Assembly (NCBI RefSeq): GCF_048544455.1
Contig: NC_133529.1
Span: 54,245,401 to 54,309,400, forward strand
Direction: 5' to 3'
Source of the DNA: Silene latifolia
Lineage: Eukaryota; Streptophyta; Magnoliopsida; Caryophyllales; Caryophyllaceae
Length of the DNA stretch: 64,000 nt
The first letter of the stretch is position 1, and every line of letters starts with the position of its first letter. Below, in pieces: positions 46,861-58,339 of the stretch. The notes beneath the pieces are model-generated. The model did no database searches. It worked only from the letters and a program-made list of their open reading frames with translations, and was not told the DNA's origin. Position numbers and translations under genes: made by a program.

Positions 46861-47360
46861 GGTTGACCATCCGATTAGAATTACTTGTCCGTATTGGATT
46901 GCAAATTCCCAAAATTGAGTTCAACAGCTCAAACCAACTCATATTAGTTTGATCTTATGGGTAGTGACGCTAGGTCATAATCCATCTTTAATAAATCAAA
47001 TTTATTACTTAGATCTTTGCCACTACGATTGAATCGTAATGTTTAGAACTTTATTCAATTGGTTCTCTACGTCATTTTAGAAATTTCTCAAATCTCTCAA
47101 ATGCTTCACCTTTTATTTGATTAAGTAAATATACCCTTATCTACTTGAATCATTGGTAAAAGTGACGAAGTAGTCATAAATTCCCCTTGCGGTGATGCTC
47201 ATTAGAACACATACGTCGGCATGTATTAGTCTCAACAAATCACTTGCTTGTGTCCCTTTACCACTAAAGGAAGTACAAATTATATTGCAAAGGAGACAAG
47301 ATTCGCATATTCCATATGATTGAAAATCAAATGGTCCAATAATACTAGTCGACACTAGCG
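46861..47360 (-). pseudogene. G integrase fragment
   Basis: 72 codons are open at 47355-47137: CESCLLCNIICTSFSGKG, then LLRLIHADVCVLMSITARG and FVTFTNDSSR. These line up with the zinc region and first catalytic segment of Copia-1 integrase (CESC...HTDVCGPMSITARDGY). Downstream catalytic segments are not recognisable in one frame. Confidence 0.75.
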
Positions 47361-47733
47361 TTTAATGCGTTTCTCATTTACGTAACCTAATTGAAAAATC
47401 AAATGTACAAATCATTTGGATTACCAGTTATGAGTCTTTTGGTGCGTATTATGTAGATATCTTTACATGAGTTGGAACTGTCTAAAACTTGTGTATCATA
47501 AAGATAAGTGACATGGCTCACATCCATTTCTATTTTCAATAAAATACAACAATTGTCTTTGATGACAAAATATAGATCCTTTCATGTCTCACATGGAAAT
47601 AATGTTTTAGACTAAGTTGGAACATAATAACAATTATGTAAATCATAACTCAAAGCTATTAGCAAAAACAAGTATATAAATTTCTCTTGAAGTGGCGGCT
47701 ACCCGAGCTCCATTTCATTGTCGGAGATTCATA

Positions 47734-48275
47734 TCACTCTTGTTTAGCTTTTCCACATTTCCAAGTCCCACTTGGAGTAACAAGCCCAACTTTGATATCT
47801 TCTAAATACTTGGGGCAATTTTGCCTCCAATGGCCCATTAAAATAATGATATTCATGGTAGGATTGGATACCCATCTTGGTTTTGTGGTAGTCTCACTAT
47901 CAACTTCCAATTCACAATCGGATTTGGGTTTCTTACCTTGCTTTGCTTTTCCTTTATTAATATCAATACTCCTTTCATTTGCAAGGACACTCTTGCTAGA
48001 ACTCCCACTTAATTTGATATTTCTCCTTGTTTCATCAAACAAAGGATATCTTGGAATCTTTGAGATTCCCCTCATATGATCCTCTTACCTGAGAGGTAAG
48101 CATGAGTATGTGAGTGGGAGGTGAAGAAGTAGTAAAAGAGACAAAGATTTCCATCCTCGCTTAAGCCAACGCGTAATTCTCTAATCGTATCATTGTCATA
48201 ATCGGAGCATTTTTCATCGTATGATTGGAGCCATGTTTCAACGGTGATTAGTGTAGGAGTATTAGATGAATTCAT
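47734..48275 (-). pseudogene. G gag remnant
   Basis: The ATG at 48275 opens MNSSNTPTLITVETWLQSYDE, and a second frame (48075-47734) carries Lys-rich sequence, then GHWRQNCP, the second half of a CCHC knuckle whose first Cys pair has been lost. Most of the capsid part is missing compared with Copia-1, so gag is internally deleted, not just mutated. Confidence 0.7.
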
Positions 48276-50385
48276 TGCGTATAATTAACTACAAAAACGG
48301 AAATGAAGGAAATAATTAACATCTATCGTTTTAATAATACTCGTAAATTTAACTACAAGTATTGCATTTATATAGTGACCTCCACCCAACTACATAAATG
48401 ATTCCGAGATCCAAATTCATATCAACTCGGGCACGGTGAGCCGATTCATCCCTTATTAATATAACTCGGTGGATTAACACTTTAATCGATTCTACTTTTA
48501 GAACTCTCGGTCGATAAAAATTACTCTAATTCTCATCTTTAGCCCGGAACACATGCGACTACGGTCAACAATACTTCCGTTGAGCTCAATCCAAATTTCG
48601 ATGTAATAACATTTTATTACCCCACTTCGCCAACGTAACAAGGTTTATATTACGGTGAAGCCGGATTAACTCCCTTATGAAATTGGTACTTCATGGGTTT
48701 CTACTATTTGGTAAGGCTTTATCTCAATTATTATATGTGAGAGGTCTTGTCAATTTATTATCTATCACGTTTTAAGTGAACTAAAGCGGTGAACTACAAT
48801 AATTATAATTAACACGGTCGATGACTCGATATGATATGCATGTGTTGTTATGGCGATTTGGCAATGCATGCAACATATTAAAAGAAATGCAAAGCAATAA
48901 ATAAAATTCCTAGTATGGCCTTCCTAAAATAGAAAATCAAATAATCTATTACATATTCGGAAACCAACTCCATTGGTCCCTTGAATCTTCAAATGGCACG
49001 CCTCCCAAGACACCGTCTTTGTCGGATCACCTTTCCGAATGGCACCGTCTTTGAAGATGCTCCATAATTATAAATAATAATAAAAATACAAAGCTATTCC
49101 TATTATACATTTGTAAAATGGAAAAACTAATAAAATAAAAATAAAAGTGATACGATATCACATTAAATTACAACCGAATCAATATTCCCTTTCATTACGG
49201 GTAATATCAATTAAAACTAAGGCCATACTAAGATAAAATTACATAATTCAAAATTATATAAATAAAAGACATTCAACAATTGAAATATGCAGCATTATAA
49301 TATGTACCTATCATGCAAAATCATGTGCCAAATCGCCCTATTTAACTTATGTCGTACATATAACCCGGTTTCATGGAAATGCGTGATAATAACCTTTTAA
49401 AATCACTAATTAACACTTAAATCACATCTAAGCTCAAGTTAATTATCCTAACACATTTTAGGACTCGAAAATCAGTCATCACTAAATTTTTGACAATAAT
49501 TCAACTTGATTTAAGTTTATACTCATTTTTGACCTTAAAAACACAATATTTATGAAATAAATCCAAATTAAATCATAAAAGTTTCAAAATTTGAATTTTA
49601 AATTTTTTGAACATTCTGGAATAATTCCATGACCCTCATAATGTCAAAAATCATGGTTAAAATTTTCGAATTAATTTTGAGAAAATATAGTCGCATTTTT
49701 ATCGGTTTTATCTCATAAAATGTATAAAGTATACGAAAATTAATCCAATAATTTTTACAACTTTAGATATGATTAGTGGGATATTAATTCAACTTGAAAT
49801 AATTTTCTCACGCCATGCAATACGTTTTAGCTAATTTTTGCTAAAATAGTCACTATTTATGCCATTTTTACTCAAAAATCCATAAATCATGCTAAAGAAG
49901 ATCTTTTAATCTAGAAATTTACATAAACTCTATAAATCTTGCATGTGACATCATATTAAAAGATCATGGCTTAATTCGAAATCTAACTATTTTTAACCAT
50001 TTTACCTCTTTTAATCCATTTTTATCTCATAAAAATCATAAATCATGCAATATTAATCAAATTAACACGTCCTTTTACACACAACTTGTAAAATATGCAT
50101 GTGAGGTCATATAAAATTTACAAGGTCAGAAACGAAGTTTAACTATTTTTAGCATTTTAATTCCCATTTTAGTCATAAAAATGTAATAAAATGACCAAAA
50201 ATCCTTAAAATGAGCAATAAATTTCCATAAATCATAAAAATGACCGAAAAACATTTTAGGACCAGAATATATAACATGCATGGTGATTTCGTGGCTTATA
50301 CTTATAAATCACAAATGTTTAAGTTTTATATGTTAACCTTTTAACTCGGAAAAACAATAACCGATTATGCATGCAACATCCTTAT
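48276..50385 (-). other. G untranslated leader
   Basis: A 2.1 kb A/T-rich leader without genes. It parallels the 2 kb leader of Copia-1 in length and place. Words such as CATTTTTATC and CATAAATCATG recur between 49700 and 50280. Confidence 0.65.
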
Positions 50386-50397
50386 GCTCTGATACCA
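50386..50397 (-). other. G primer binding site (tRNA-iMet)
   Basis: The minus strand reads TGGTATCAGAGC two bases inside the 5' LTR. Confidence 0.93.
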
Positions 50398-50399
50398 CT

Positions 50400-51707
50400 T
50401 GTTAGGTTCATATACCTATTATTAGACTCCTCTAATAGTGAAATAATTAACTTGTTAATTATTTGTTCTTTAGATCTAGTGCATGCATAACAAAATGAGA
50501 GATTTATAAGAAAAACAATGTTCCTTACATTGTTGGTTGGTTCGAAAATTTGGGCACAAGTAAGGTCACCTTCCTTCACTTGTTCTTGAGCTAATAATGA
50601 TGGATGATCCTCCTAAGACTCCAAGTATAGAAGCCACTCCAATAAATTGCACCCAAAATTAATCCCAAAAATTCCTACTAATATTAACTAGATATTTAGT
50701 AGAAATATAACCTTAATAATACTAATGTTCTTGTATTACTACCTCTAGTAATATATGATAAGTGTATTAGTATTCTAGAGAGTTATTTGATCTTGCATGT
50801 GAGGGAAGTTTTGAGAGAAGCACGAGGGAAAAACAAGCAAAACAAGAGTTGTTGAAAATGAGCAACAAATGCTCATTTTAAGACACCAAAACCGGTGGCC
50901 TCAAAGGCATGGGAGAATCTTTCCCATTTGTTTTTTAGCTCTTGTTTAGCATGTTTAGTGTATAGGGAACTATAGTGTAAGATATAGCATGATAAAAGCT
51001 TCATATGACAAGTCACAATCATGCTTTAATCCAAACAAATAAAGACAAAAGAGCATCTTGTGCTCTCTTGTTTTGGCCGAAATAATGGTCTTATTTTGGT
51101 CCATTTTTGCCTTTTGTCATTTGTCCCACAAATGCTTATAAGTCATATGTTTAACTATCTTACATATTTAATTATTAATGTAATCATTTTACACTTAAAT
51201 ATTACCATTAATAATATAATATACACTCCACTTTTTGAGTAGTATACTACCATTATATCAACATATAATGGGTCCCATAATTTCTAGTTAGTTAAAATTA
51301 CAACTTCTTGTAACTTTAAATAACTAATTACCTCTACCTCAAAACTTATATTAATACCTCAACTAATTTAGTAATATAACACTTAATTAATAAATTTAAT
51401 CTTATTTAATCACATTAAAATAAGGCGCAAAATTGCATTCCCATAATTAAGGAATTAATTAATTCGTATCGCATACAATTAATTAAATATCTATTTGGGC
51501 CTCATCCTATAGGTGTGACCTAAAGGGATCAACTGACCACCACCGTCACACGACAGTAATGTCAAACTCTAGTTAGCCAATCATTACCGATTAATGACGG
51601 TCAGTCGACTGTATAAAGAATCATCCCTCACGTATTCTTAGTATGAGATTTAATAATGATATTTAAATCATGTGATCGCACTATTGTTGAGGACGCATTT
51701 CCCAACA
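50400..51707 (-). repeat. G 5' LTR
   Basis: 1308 bp. The differences from 43050-44356 that I could count are about ten substitutions and a one-base indel, several near 51425-51475. Confidence 0.95.
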
Positions 51708-51712
51708 CATCC

Positions 51713-52888
51713 GCCTTGTTACAAGCCACAAAATGCGCCATCTTGGAGAAACGATCAACTACTACCATGATAGCATCCTTATCTCGTTGAGTGCGAGGTA
51801 AAGCTACAATGAAATCCATCGACACATCTTCCCATGGTCTAATTAGAACCGGCAATGGGGTGTATTCTCCGGGCTTGAACTTGCTTTTCATAAGATGACA
51901 AGTCACACACTTGCTCACAATGTTGTATACATCTCCTTGCATCTTTCGCCAATGAAAATGTTCCTTCAATACATCCAATGTCTTTTGCACACCAAAATGA
52001 CCAGCTAACCCACCTCCATGTGCTTCACGCACCAATAATTCACGAACCGAATGCTTAGGTACACAGAGAAGTTTACCTTTGAAGAGGAATCCGTCTTGAA
52101 TCACGAATTCTTTGAATGAACCATCTCGACATTCCTTGTAAATCTCTCCAAAATCAATATCTTCAATATAGTAATCTTTCAAGGTTTCAAAACCTAGCAA
52201 ACGAACTTCAAGTGTAGATAACAATGAATTAACGGCGTGAAAGAGCATCTGCCACAAGGTTACTCTTACCATCCTTATACTTTGATGAAAAATGAAACGA
52301 TTGTAGGAATTCAACCCACTTAGCATGCCTCGGATTTCACTTTTGTTGCCCATGTATATGTTTTAATAATTCATGATCCGAGTGTAAAATAAAGTGACTA
52401 GGACGAAGATAATGACTCCAATGATTAAGAGCTCTAACAATAGCATAAAATTCCTTTTCATAGGTTGAATAATTAAGTCGAGCTCCTCCTAACTTCTCCG
52501 AGAAATAAGCAATGGGTCGCTTATTTTTAATAAGAACAGCTCCAATCCCTACACCACTAGCATCGCATTCGAATTCGAAAGGTTGTGAGAAGTCGGGTAA
52601 TGCTAACACGGGAGCTTCACATAGCTTCTTTTTAATTGTTTCAAACGCCCCTTGGGCAGCCTCACTCCAATGGAATATGCCTTTCTTCATACACTCCGTA
52701 ATAGGACTAGTAACGGTACTAAAATCACGAATAAAACGTCGATAGAAGGAAGCAAGTTCATGAAAAGATCTAACCTCGGTTACTGTTTTAGGACTTGGCC
52801 AAGAACGAATAGCCTCTATCTTTGTTTGATCAACCGATACTCCATCTTTCGAGACAACATAACCCAAGAACACCACGTTATCTACCAA
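51713..52888 (-). pseudogene. F RNase H and integrase N-terminal half
   Basis: 52888-52337 is open: [20 protein letters not shown], then the RNase H domain [34 protein letters not shown] and [20 protein letters not shown], 38 further readable codons and a frameshift (about 52230) follow. Integrase begins with the H-H-C-C zinc finger (EAHGGGLAGHFG, FHWRKM, CVTCHLMK) and the first catalytic Asp in DVSMDFIVALPRTQRD, then VVVDRFSKMAHFVACNKAD. It is cut here by G. Confidence 0.9.
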
Positions 52889-52907
52889 GAATGTACACTT
52901 CTCGGCC

Positions 52908-53693
52908 TTACCATATAGTCATGTTGTTTTGAAGTGTTTCAAACACTGCCCGTAAGTGTTCAAAATGTTCCTGGATACTCTTACTATAAATTAGAATATC
53001 GGCCAAGTAGACGACAATAAACTGTCCCAAGAATGGTTTCAAAACTTCATTCATTAATCTCATAAAGGTACTTGGGGCATTAGTGAGACCGAATGGCATT
53101 ACCAACCACTCATATAAACCATGCTTTGTTTTGAACACGGTCTTCCATTCATCACCTTCACGCATTCGAATCTGATGATAGCCACTTCTCAAATCGATTT
53201 TTGAAAATATGACCGAACCATGAAGCTCATCTAACATATCATCAAGTCTTGGAATAGGAAAGCGATATTTGATAGTGATATTATTTACCGCTCTACTATC
53301 GATGCACATCCTCCACGTCCCATCCTTTTTAGGTACAAGCAATGCGGGAACGGCACAAGGACTCATACTTTCACGAACATAGCCACGCTCCATGAGTTCT
53401 TCAATTTGACGTTGTAACTCCTTGGTCTCCTCGGGATTACTACGATAAGCGGCCTTGTTAGGAAGTGGGGCACCTGGTACGAGATCAATTTGATGTTCAA
53501 TTCCACGAATAGGAGGCAAACCCGGTGGTACATCTTCGGGGAAAACATCCTTAAACTCGTGCAATAGTTCTTTAAGTATTCCATCTTCATGACTTGTTGT
53601 GATGGTCTTTGTAGGACTCTCACTTGAGACCAATGCATATACTGTTTCACCATCATCAATAGCTTGCTCCACCTCTCGTTCACTAGCAAACAT
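52908..53693 (-). pseudogene. F reverse transcriptase with broken catalytic box
   Basis: An open frame of 261 codons: [96 protein letters not shown] and [20 protein letters not shown]. The catalytic box reads [11 protein letters not shown]: the first of the two catalytic Asp residues is Ala (codon GCC), which should abolish polymerase activity. A frameshift at the end (about 52915) separates it from RNase H. Confidence 0.93.
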
Positions 53694-54408
53694 ACAAACT
53701 TGGTTTCTTACCCTTCTTTGCGTGCATAGCTCGAATTGCTTCCGGGGACATAGGACGCAATACTATCTTCTTGCCATTCACCAATAAAGAATATTCATTA
53801 CTTCTTCCATTATGATTAACATTACGATCAAATTGCCAAGGACGTCCTAAGAGAATATGACACGCATCCATAGGAATAACTTCACAAAGCACCTCGTCCT
53901 TGTAAGAACCCATTGTAAACCCAACACGTACCTGCCTTGTAACTTTCACCTTCCTACTATCATCAAGCCAATGTAAATTATAAGGTTTAGGATGTACCAT
54001 AGTAACGAGTGCCAATTTATCTACCATCTCCGTTGAAGCCACATTCGTGCAACTTCCCCCATCAATAATCACACTACAGCACTTGTCTTTAACTTGACAC
54101 TTTGTATGAAAAATATGGTCTCGTTGCTCCGTTGTAATAGGCTCTGTATTAGCTTGCAAAGTACGTCGTAGAACAAGATTAGTATCATATATAGGTGGTT
54201 CATAAGGCTCAAAATCTATCTCTCCCTCCTCGGCTTCATTCATTAGAAATAACCCATCTTCGTTGTCTTCTTCAAATAATTCATCACGAACTTCCACGGC
54301 CTCTCGCAATGTAATATTTCTTTTGTTAGGACAAGCATTCTGAAAGTGTCCAAAACCTTGACACTTAAAACAACGAACAGTAGCCAAACTCTTTTCTTTA
54401 GGCGTCAA
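53683..54408 (-). pseudogene. F nucleocapsid knuckle and protease
   Basis: The frame holds CFKCQGFGHFQNAC (CCHC knuckle, about residues 13-26), an acidic linker, and the protease domain with the IIDGGSCTNVAS active-site region, PYNLHWLDD and ACHILLGRPWQFD. DGGS in place of DTGA is common in plant chromovirus proteases. One-base frameshifts separate it from gag upstream (about 54410) and RT downstream (about 53690). Confidence 0.88.
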
Positions 54409-54415
54409 GCAGGTC

Positions 54416-55180
54416 TTATGAGTACATTGGAGCGATGGTATTCTTTGGAGCAGTGGGTTTCGAACTAGAACTCGAACTAGCTCCCATATTCTTACACAAA
54501 TCAGGTTTACTCCAAGGATTAACTTTCGACGAGTTACTTACATTAGCACGTTTAGCCTTATTTTGCCCTTCCGCCTTAATACAAAGATCACATAACATAT
54601 CGAAAGAAGAATAAGGGTGCATCTCGACCGCATGAGCAATATTAAGGTTTAACCCTCGAACGAAACGAGCCATCTTTTGTTCCTCAATCTCCTCTACTTC
54701 ACTCATAAGGGTTATTCTTTCAAATTCAGCAATATAATCGGCAATACTCAAGCTCCCTTGCATTAATTCAGCCAATTTACGATATAAATCAATCTTATGA
54801 GTTTTGGGAACAAACCTCTTTCGTAGCTTACGTTTTAAAGACTCCCACGAAGCTAGCTTTTCCTTCCCTTCACGTGCCCTAGCAGCCTTCAAACTTTCAT
54901 ACCATAAAGATGCGTTCTTGCGTAGCTTTAAGATTGCATATTTGCAACGCTTCTCATCATCAATGTCCTTGAAGTCGAACATCCTCTCCATCTGTCTTTC
55001 CCATTCAAAATATTCCTCGGGATCCGTGCCACCAACAAACTCTGGGAGTTCATTGACTTTGAACTCATCCATATACCTGACCGGTTCTCTCCGTGGTTGC
55101 ATACGTTGTCCTGGGGTAAAGTTGATGTTCTTTAAAGCCTCTTGGAGATTTTGAAGAAAATTTGGATCATTAAAATCCAT
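54416..55180 (-). CDS. F gag, capsid part
   Basis: An open frame of 254 codons from the ATG at 55180 (MDFNDPNFLQNLQ). Retrotrans_gag motifs: LPEFVGGTDPEEYFEWERQM, KLRKNASLWYESLK, WESLKRKLRKRFVP, ELMQGSLSIADYIAEFERI, RFVRGLNLNIAHAVEM. The C-terminus is Ser-rich. It ends in TAA at 54416-54418, one base out of frame with the knuckle and protease, so originally it was probably one polyprotein. The capsid part itself looks intact. Confidence 0.85.
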   Translation of the reverse strand: MDFNDPNFLQNLQEALKNINFTPGQRMQPRREPVRYMDEFKVNELPEFVGGTDPEEYFEWERQMERMFDFKDIDDEKRCKYAILKLRKNASLWYESLKAARAREGKEKLASWESLKRKLRKRFVPKTHKIDLYRKLAELMQGSLSIADYIAEFERITLMSEVEEIEEQKMARFVRGLNLNIAHAVEMHPYSSFDMLCDLCIKAEGQNKAKRANVSNSSKVNPWSKPDLCKNMGASSSSSSKPTAPKNTIAPMYS

Positions 55181-55206
55181 GATCACCGTCTTGGATCAAC
55201 AAATCT

Positions 55207-55219
55207 GTCTCTGATGCCA
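55207..55219 (-). other. F primer binding site (tRNA-iMet-like)
   Basis: The minus strand reads TGGCATCAGAGAC two bases inside the 5' LTR; it differs from the standard TGGTATCAGAGC at two positions. Confidence 0.75.
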
Positions 55220-55221
55220 AA

Positions 55222-56079
55222 TGATACGAAAATTACTCAAAATAATAAGATTCGTTAGAGTTGCAGCAGAATTAATAAACTGGACAGTGCTAAGAACTGT
55301 CTGATTGTCGATTTTATATGATTTGAACGGTTTATTGAACTGTCTGATTCAGAACGAGAACTTAGTAATTTTTATGTGTTTTTTGTGATATAAACGAAAC
55401 AAGAAAGTAAAAGGATATTTGCTTGAGCTAGACCTATAGCTAAACTAATGATGAATTATAATCAAGACCTATTGATTATAACTCGTGTTAATGTTCGAAA
55501 ACGCGTCAAACAATAACGGGGTTTGGAACGAAACTCGTCGAACCTTGATGCTTACACAATGTAAACGAAAACTTTGCAAGTTTATTGATAATTCTTGGAT
55601 GTGAAATAAGGATACAATAGCTCCCTATTTATACTAAGCTAGACCGACTCCTAGAAGGACTTAAGGAAACAATCGACTTTCCTAATCTTACTCGACTTAA
55701 GCTATGGCTAATTTGCCTTATTATAATCCTAATACTTTTAGGGAAAATAATTAAAGGAAATAATTAACTAAACCAGATTTTAAGAAAATTGGAAACTTTC
55801 CTAAAATCGGATAGACTACTAATTAGGAAAACTTAAATAAGGAAAGATATGGCAATCGACTTTGTGCTTGCCTATGCACGTTTCCTTGCTTCTCTACACT
55901 CGGTCTTTGTTGCTTGGCGTCCAAGGTAAGACTATACTTGGAGCCCAAGTAAACACACGACTCCTTTGGCTGACTCGGACTTGGCACCAAATAGCTGATG
56001 GATCTGAACAGTCCGCGGGACTATTTCATTTAACTGCTCCCAGTCTAAGTTAACTTCCTCGGCAATCAATATCGTATCA
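55222..56079 (-). repeat. F 5' LTR
   Basis: 858 bp; ends match the 3' copy. TSD ATTAT follows at 56080, where A RT resumes. Confidence 0.92.
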
Positions 56080-56082
56080 ATT

Positions 56083-56879
56083 ATGGAAGTCTTTATGGAT
56101 GATTTTAGTGTCTATGGAAGTGACTTTGCTAATTGTCTGTCTAACCTTGGTAAAGTGTTGCAGCGCTGTATTGAGGTTAATCTTTTGCTTAATTGGGAGA
56201 AGTGCCACTTTATGGTTAACGAGGGAGTTGTCTTAGGGCACTTAGTTTCTGACAAGGGCATTGAGGTTGATAAAGTAAAAGTGCAAGTGATTCAACAATT
56301 ACCTCCTTCTGTTAATGTTAAAGGAGTGAGGAGTTTCCTTGGTCACGCCGGCGGCTTCTACGCTGGTTTATCAAGGATTTCTCAAAAATTGCTAAACCGC
56401 TTACACAGCTGTTGCTTAAGGATGCCCCCTTTGCATTTACTGATGAGTGTCTTTTTGCTTTTAACAGGTTAAAGCAGGCCTTGATTTCAACACCGATTAT
56501 ACAGCCTCCCAACTGGGACTTGCTGTTTGAGATTATGTGCGATACTAGTGATTATGCACTAGGAGCGGTGCTAGGCCAGCGGAAAGACAAGGCCTTGAAT
56601 GCAATATACTATACGAGCAGAACAATTGATGAGGCTTAAGTGAAGTACACCACTACTGAGAAGGAGCTTTTAGCTGTGGTTTATGTGCTAGAAAAATTTC
56701 GTTCTTACTTGATAGGGTCAGAAGTTACTGTTTTTACTGACCATGCAGCGTTGAGACACCTTCTTGCTAAGAAGGAAGCTAAACCACGGTTGTTGAGATG
56801 TATACTCCTCCTTCAGGAGTTTGATTTACAGATCAAAGATAAGAAAGGTGCAGAGAACGTAGTAGCTGATCATTTGTCG
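56083..56879 (+). pseudogene. A reverse transcriptase second part and RNase H
   Basis: This resumes with MEVFMDDFSVYG, the Athila-style catalytic box with both Asp residues kept, then NWEKCHFMVNEGVVLGH and RSFLGHAG. A small rearrangement at about 56355 shifts frame. 56412 onward gives KDAPFAFTDECLFAFNRLKQ, CDTSDYALGAVLGQ, then a TAA at 56637-56639, then [20 protein letters not shown] and [14 protein letters not shown], the RNase H active-site region. RNase H degrades the RNA template. Confidence 0.9.
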
Positions 56880-58335
56880 CGACGATCGCGGCAAGAGGGA
56901 GAAGATTCCTTACCTATTGATGACTCTTTTCCCGATGATTCCTTATTTGCTGTTTTGTCTTCTATTATTAAACATGATCTATGGTATAAAGATTTAGCTA
57001 ATTATGTTGTCAGTGGCGAGATGCCGCCTGATCTTTCTTATCAGCAGAAGAAGCATTTTCTCTATAACGCTAGGCAGTACATCAGGGATGATCCTTATTT
57101 GTTTAAGGAATGTGCAGACGGTCTCTACAGACGATGTATTCCGCAGTGGGAGACCAAGGCAATCTTAGAAAGCTGTCATTCATCTTCTTATGGTGGTCAC
57201 CAGGGTCCATCGCGCACCGTGGCTAAGGTACTTCAGTCTAGTTTTTATTGGCCTAATTTATTTGCCGATGCTAAAGTGTTTGTTTTAGCTTGTGATGCTT
57301 GCCAACGCTATAGGAATATTTCTAAGTGACATGAGATGCCACAAAACGGCATCCTAGAGGTCGAGGTTTTTTATGTCTGGGGCATTGATTTCCAAGGACC
57401 CTTGCCGTCTAGCAAAGGTAACAGGTATATCTTGGTAGCTGTAGATTATGTGTCTAAGTGGGTGGAAGCGATTGCTTCGCCTAATTGTGATGCCAAGACC
57501 GTGATTAAAATGTTCAAAAAGATTATCTTTCCCCGATTTGGTGTCCCTAGGGTCGTCATTAGTGATGGGGGAATGCACTTTGAAGAAAAGAACCTTACTT
57601 TTATTTTATCTAAAGTTGGTGTCCAACATCGGCGTGGTTTGGGGTATCATCCCCAAACTAGTGGGCAACTCGAGGTCTCTAACAAAGAAATAAAAGAGAT
57701 TTTGGCTAAAGTAGTTTCTAAATCACGGAAGGATTGGAGTCTAAAACTTAAGGACACGTTATGGGCTTATCGGACTGCCTTTAAAACACCGATTGGTGCA
57801 TCACCATATCGGCTGGTTTATGGGAAGTCCTGTCATTTACCTGTTGAGTTAGAGTGTAAGGCTTGGCGGGCTATTCGTGAACTAAACTTTGATCCTAAGT
57901 TGTGTGGTCAGAACCGTTTATTGCAGCTAGATGAACTGGAGGAGTTTAGACTAAATGCCTATGATAGCTCACGCATCTACAAACAAAAGACGAAGAGATG
58001 GCACGATAAGCGGATCATACCTCGAGAATTTCATGTCGGACAGAAGGTGTTGTTGTTTAATGCCCGACTGCGCTTATTTTCTGGCAAGCTGAAGTCCAGG
58101 TGGAGTGGCCCTTATACAGTGACTGGCGTCACTAAATTTGGGTCTGTTGAATTATAGAGTTCCGAGAGTAACAGGTTCAAGGTCAATGGCCAGTATGTGA
58201 AGTATTACCATGAAGCAAACGATGCCGATAGCAGAGTCGAAGTTCTCTACTTCGACAATCCTAATGAGCCAGCCAATGGAAGCCAGAAAGGTCATGCGGG
58301 ATCTCTTAAACCTGCGCTATCCGGGAGGCAACCCG
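56880..58335 (+). pseudogene. A integrase
   Basis: The zinc-binding N-terminus carries [20 protein letters not shown] and CDACQRY. After a TGA (57327-57329) the core shows [18 protein letters not shown] (first Asp), [10 protein letters not shown] (second Asp) and [16 protein letters not shown] (Glu). It continues with [24 protein letters not shown] and the C-terminal [16 protein letters not shown] at 58155-58157 interrupts the tail, whose frame continues through NRFKVNGQYVKYYHE to about 58360. All three catalytic acidic residues are present; only nonsense codons disable it. Confidence 0.9.
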
Positions 58336-58339
58336 GACT

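Larger units (their letters stand above)
43050..51707 (-). mobile_element. G: copia element with decayed genes but near-identical LTRs
   Basis: Minus-strand element with LTRs 43050-44356 (1307 bp) and 50400-51707 (1308 bp), ends TGTTAGG and CCCAACA. The TSD CATCC is exact (43045-43049, 51708-51712). tRNA-iMet primer site and copia gag/integrase/RT traces appear in the same order and style as Copia-1. By eye the LTRs differ at about a dozen positions, so insertion was recent, yet no gene is open for more than ~130 codons. It is the youngest layer of the nest by nesting order. Confidence 0.92.
41423..56079 (-). mobile_element. F: CRM/Reina-like chromovirus, split by copia element G
   Basis: Minus-strand element with LTRs 41423-42281 (859 bp) and 55222-56079 (858 bp). 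LTR ends are TGATACG and CGTATCA, a 7-bp inverted repeat. The TSD ATTAT is exact (41418-41422, 56080-56084). Order gag, protease (IDGGSCTNVAS), RT, RNase H, integrase identifies Ty3/gypsy. Integrase ends with the GPY-type region and runs into the 3' LTR, a layout known for CRM-type elements; the lineage is tentative. About 6 kb without G. The RT catalytic box is mutated. Confidence 0.9.

Noticed and set aside
47687..48079. 130-codon plus-strand frame
   Set aside because: Antisense to the G gag remnant (47734-48275), which has recognisable copia motifs.
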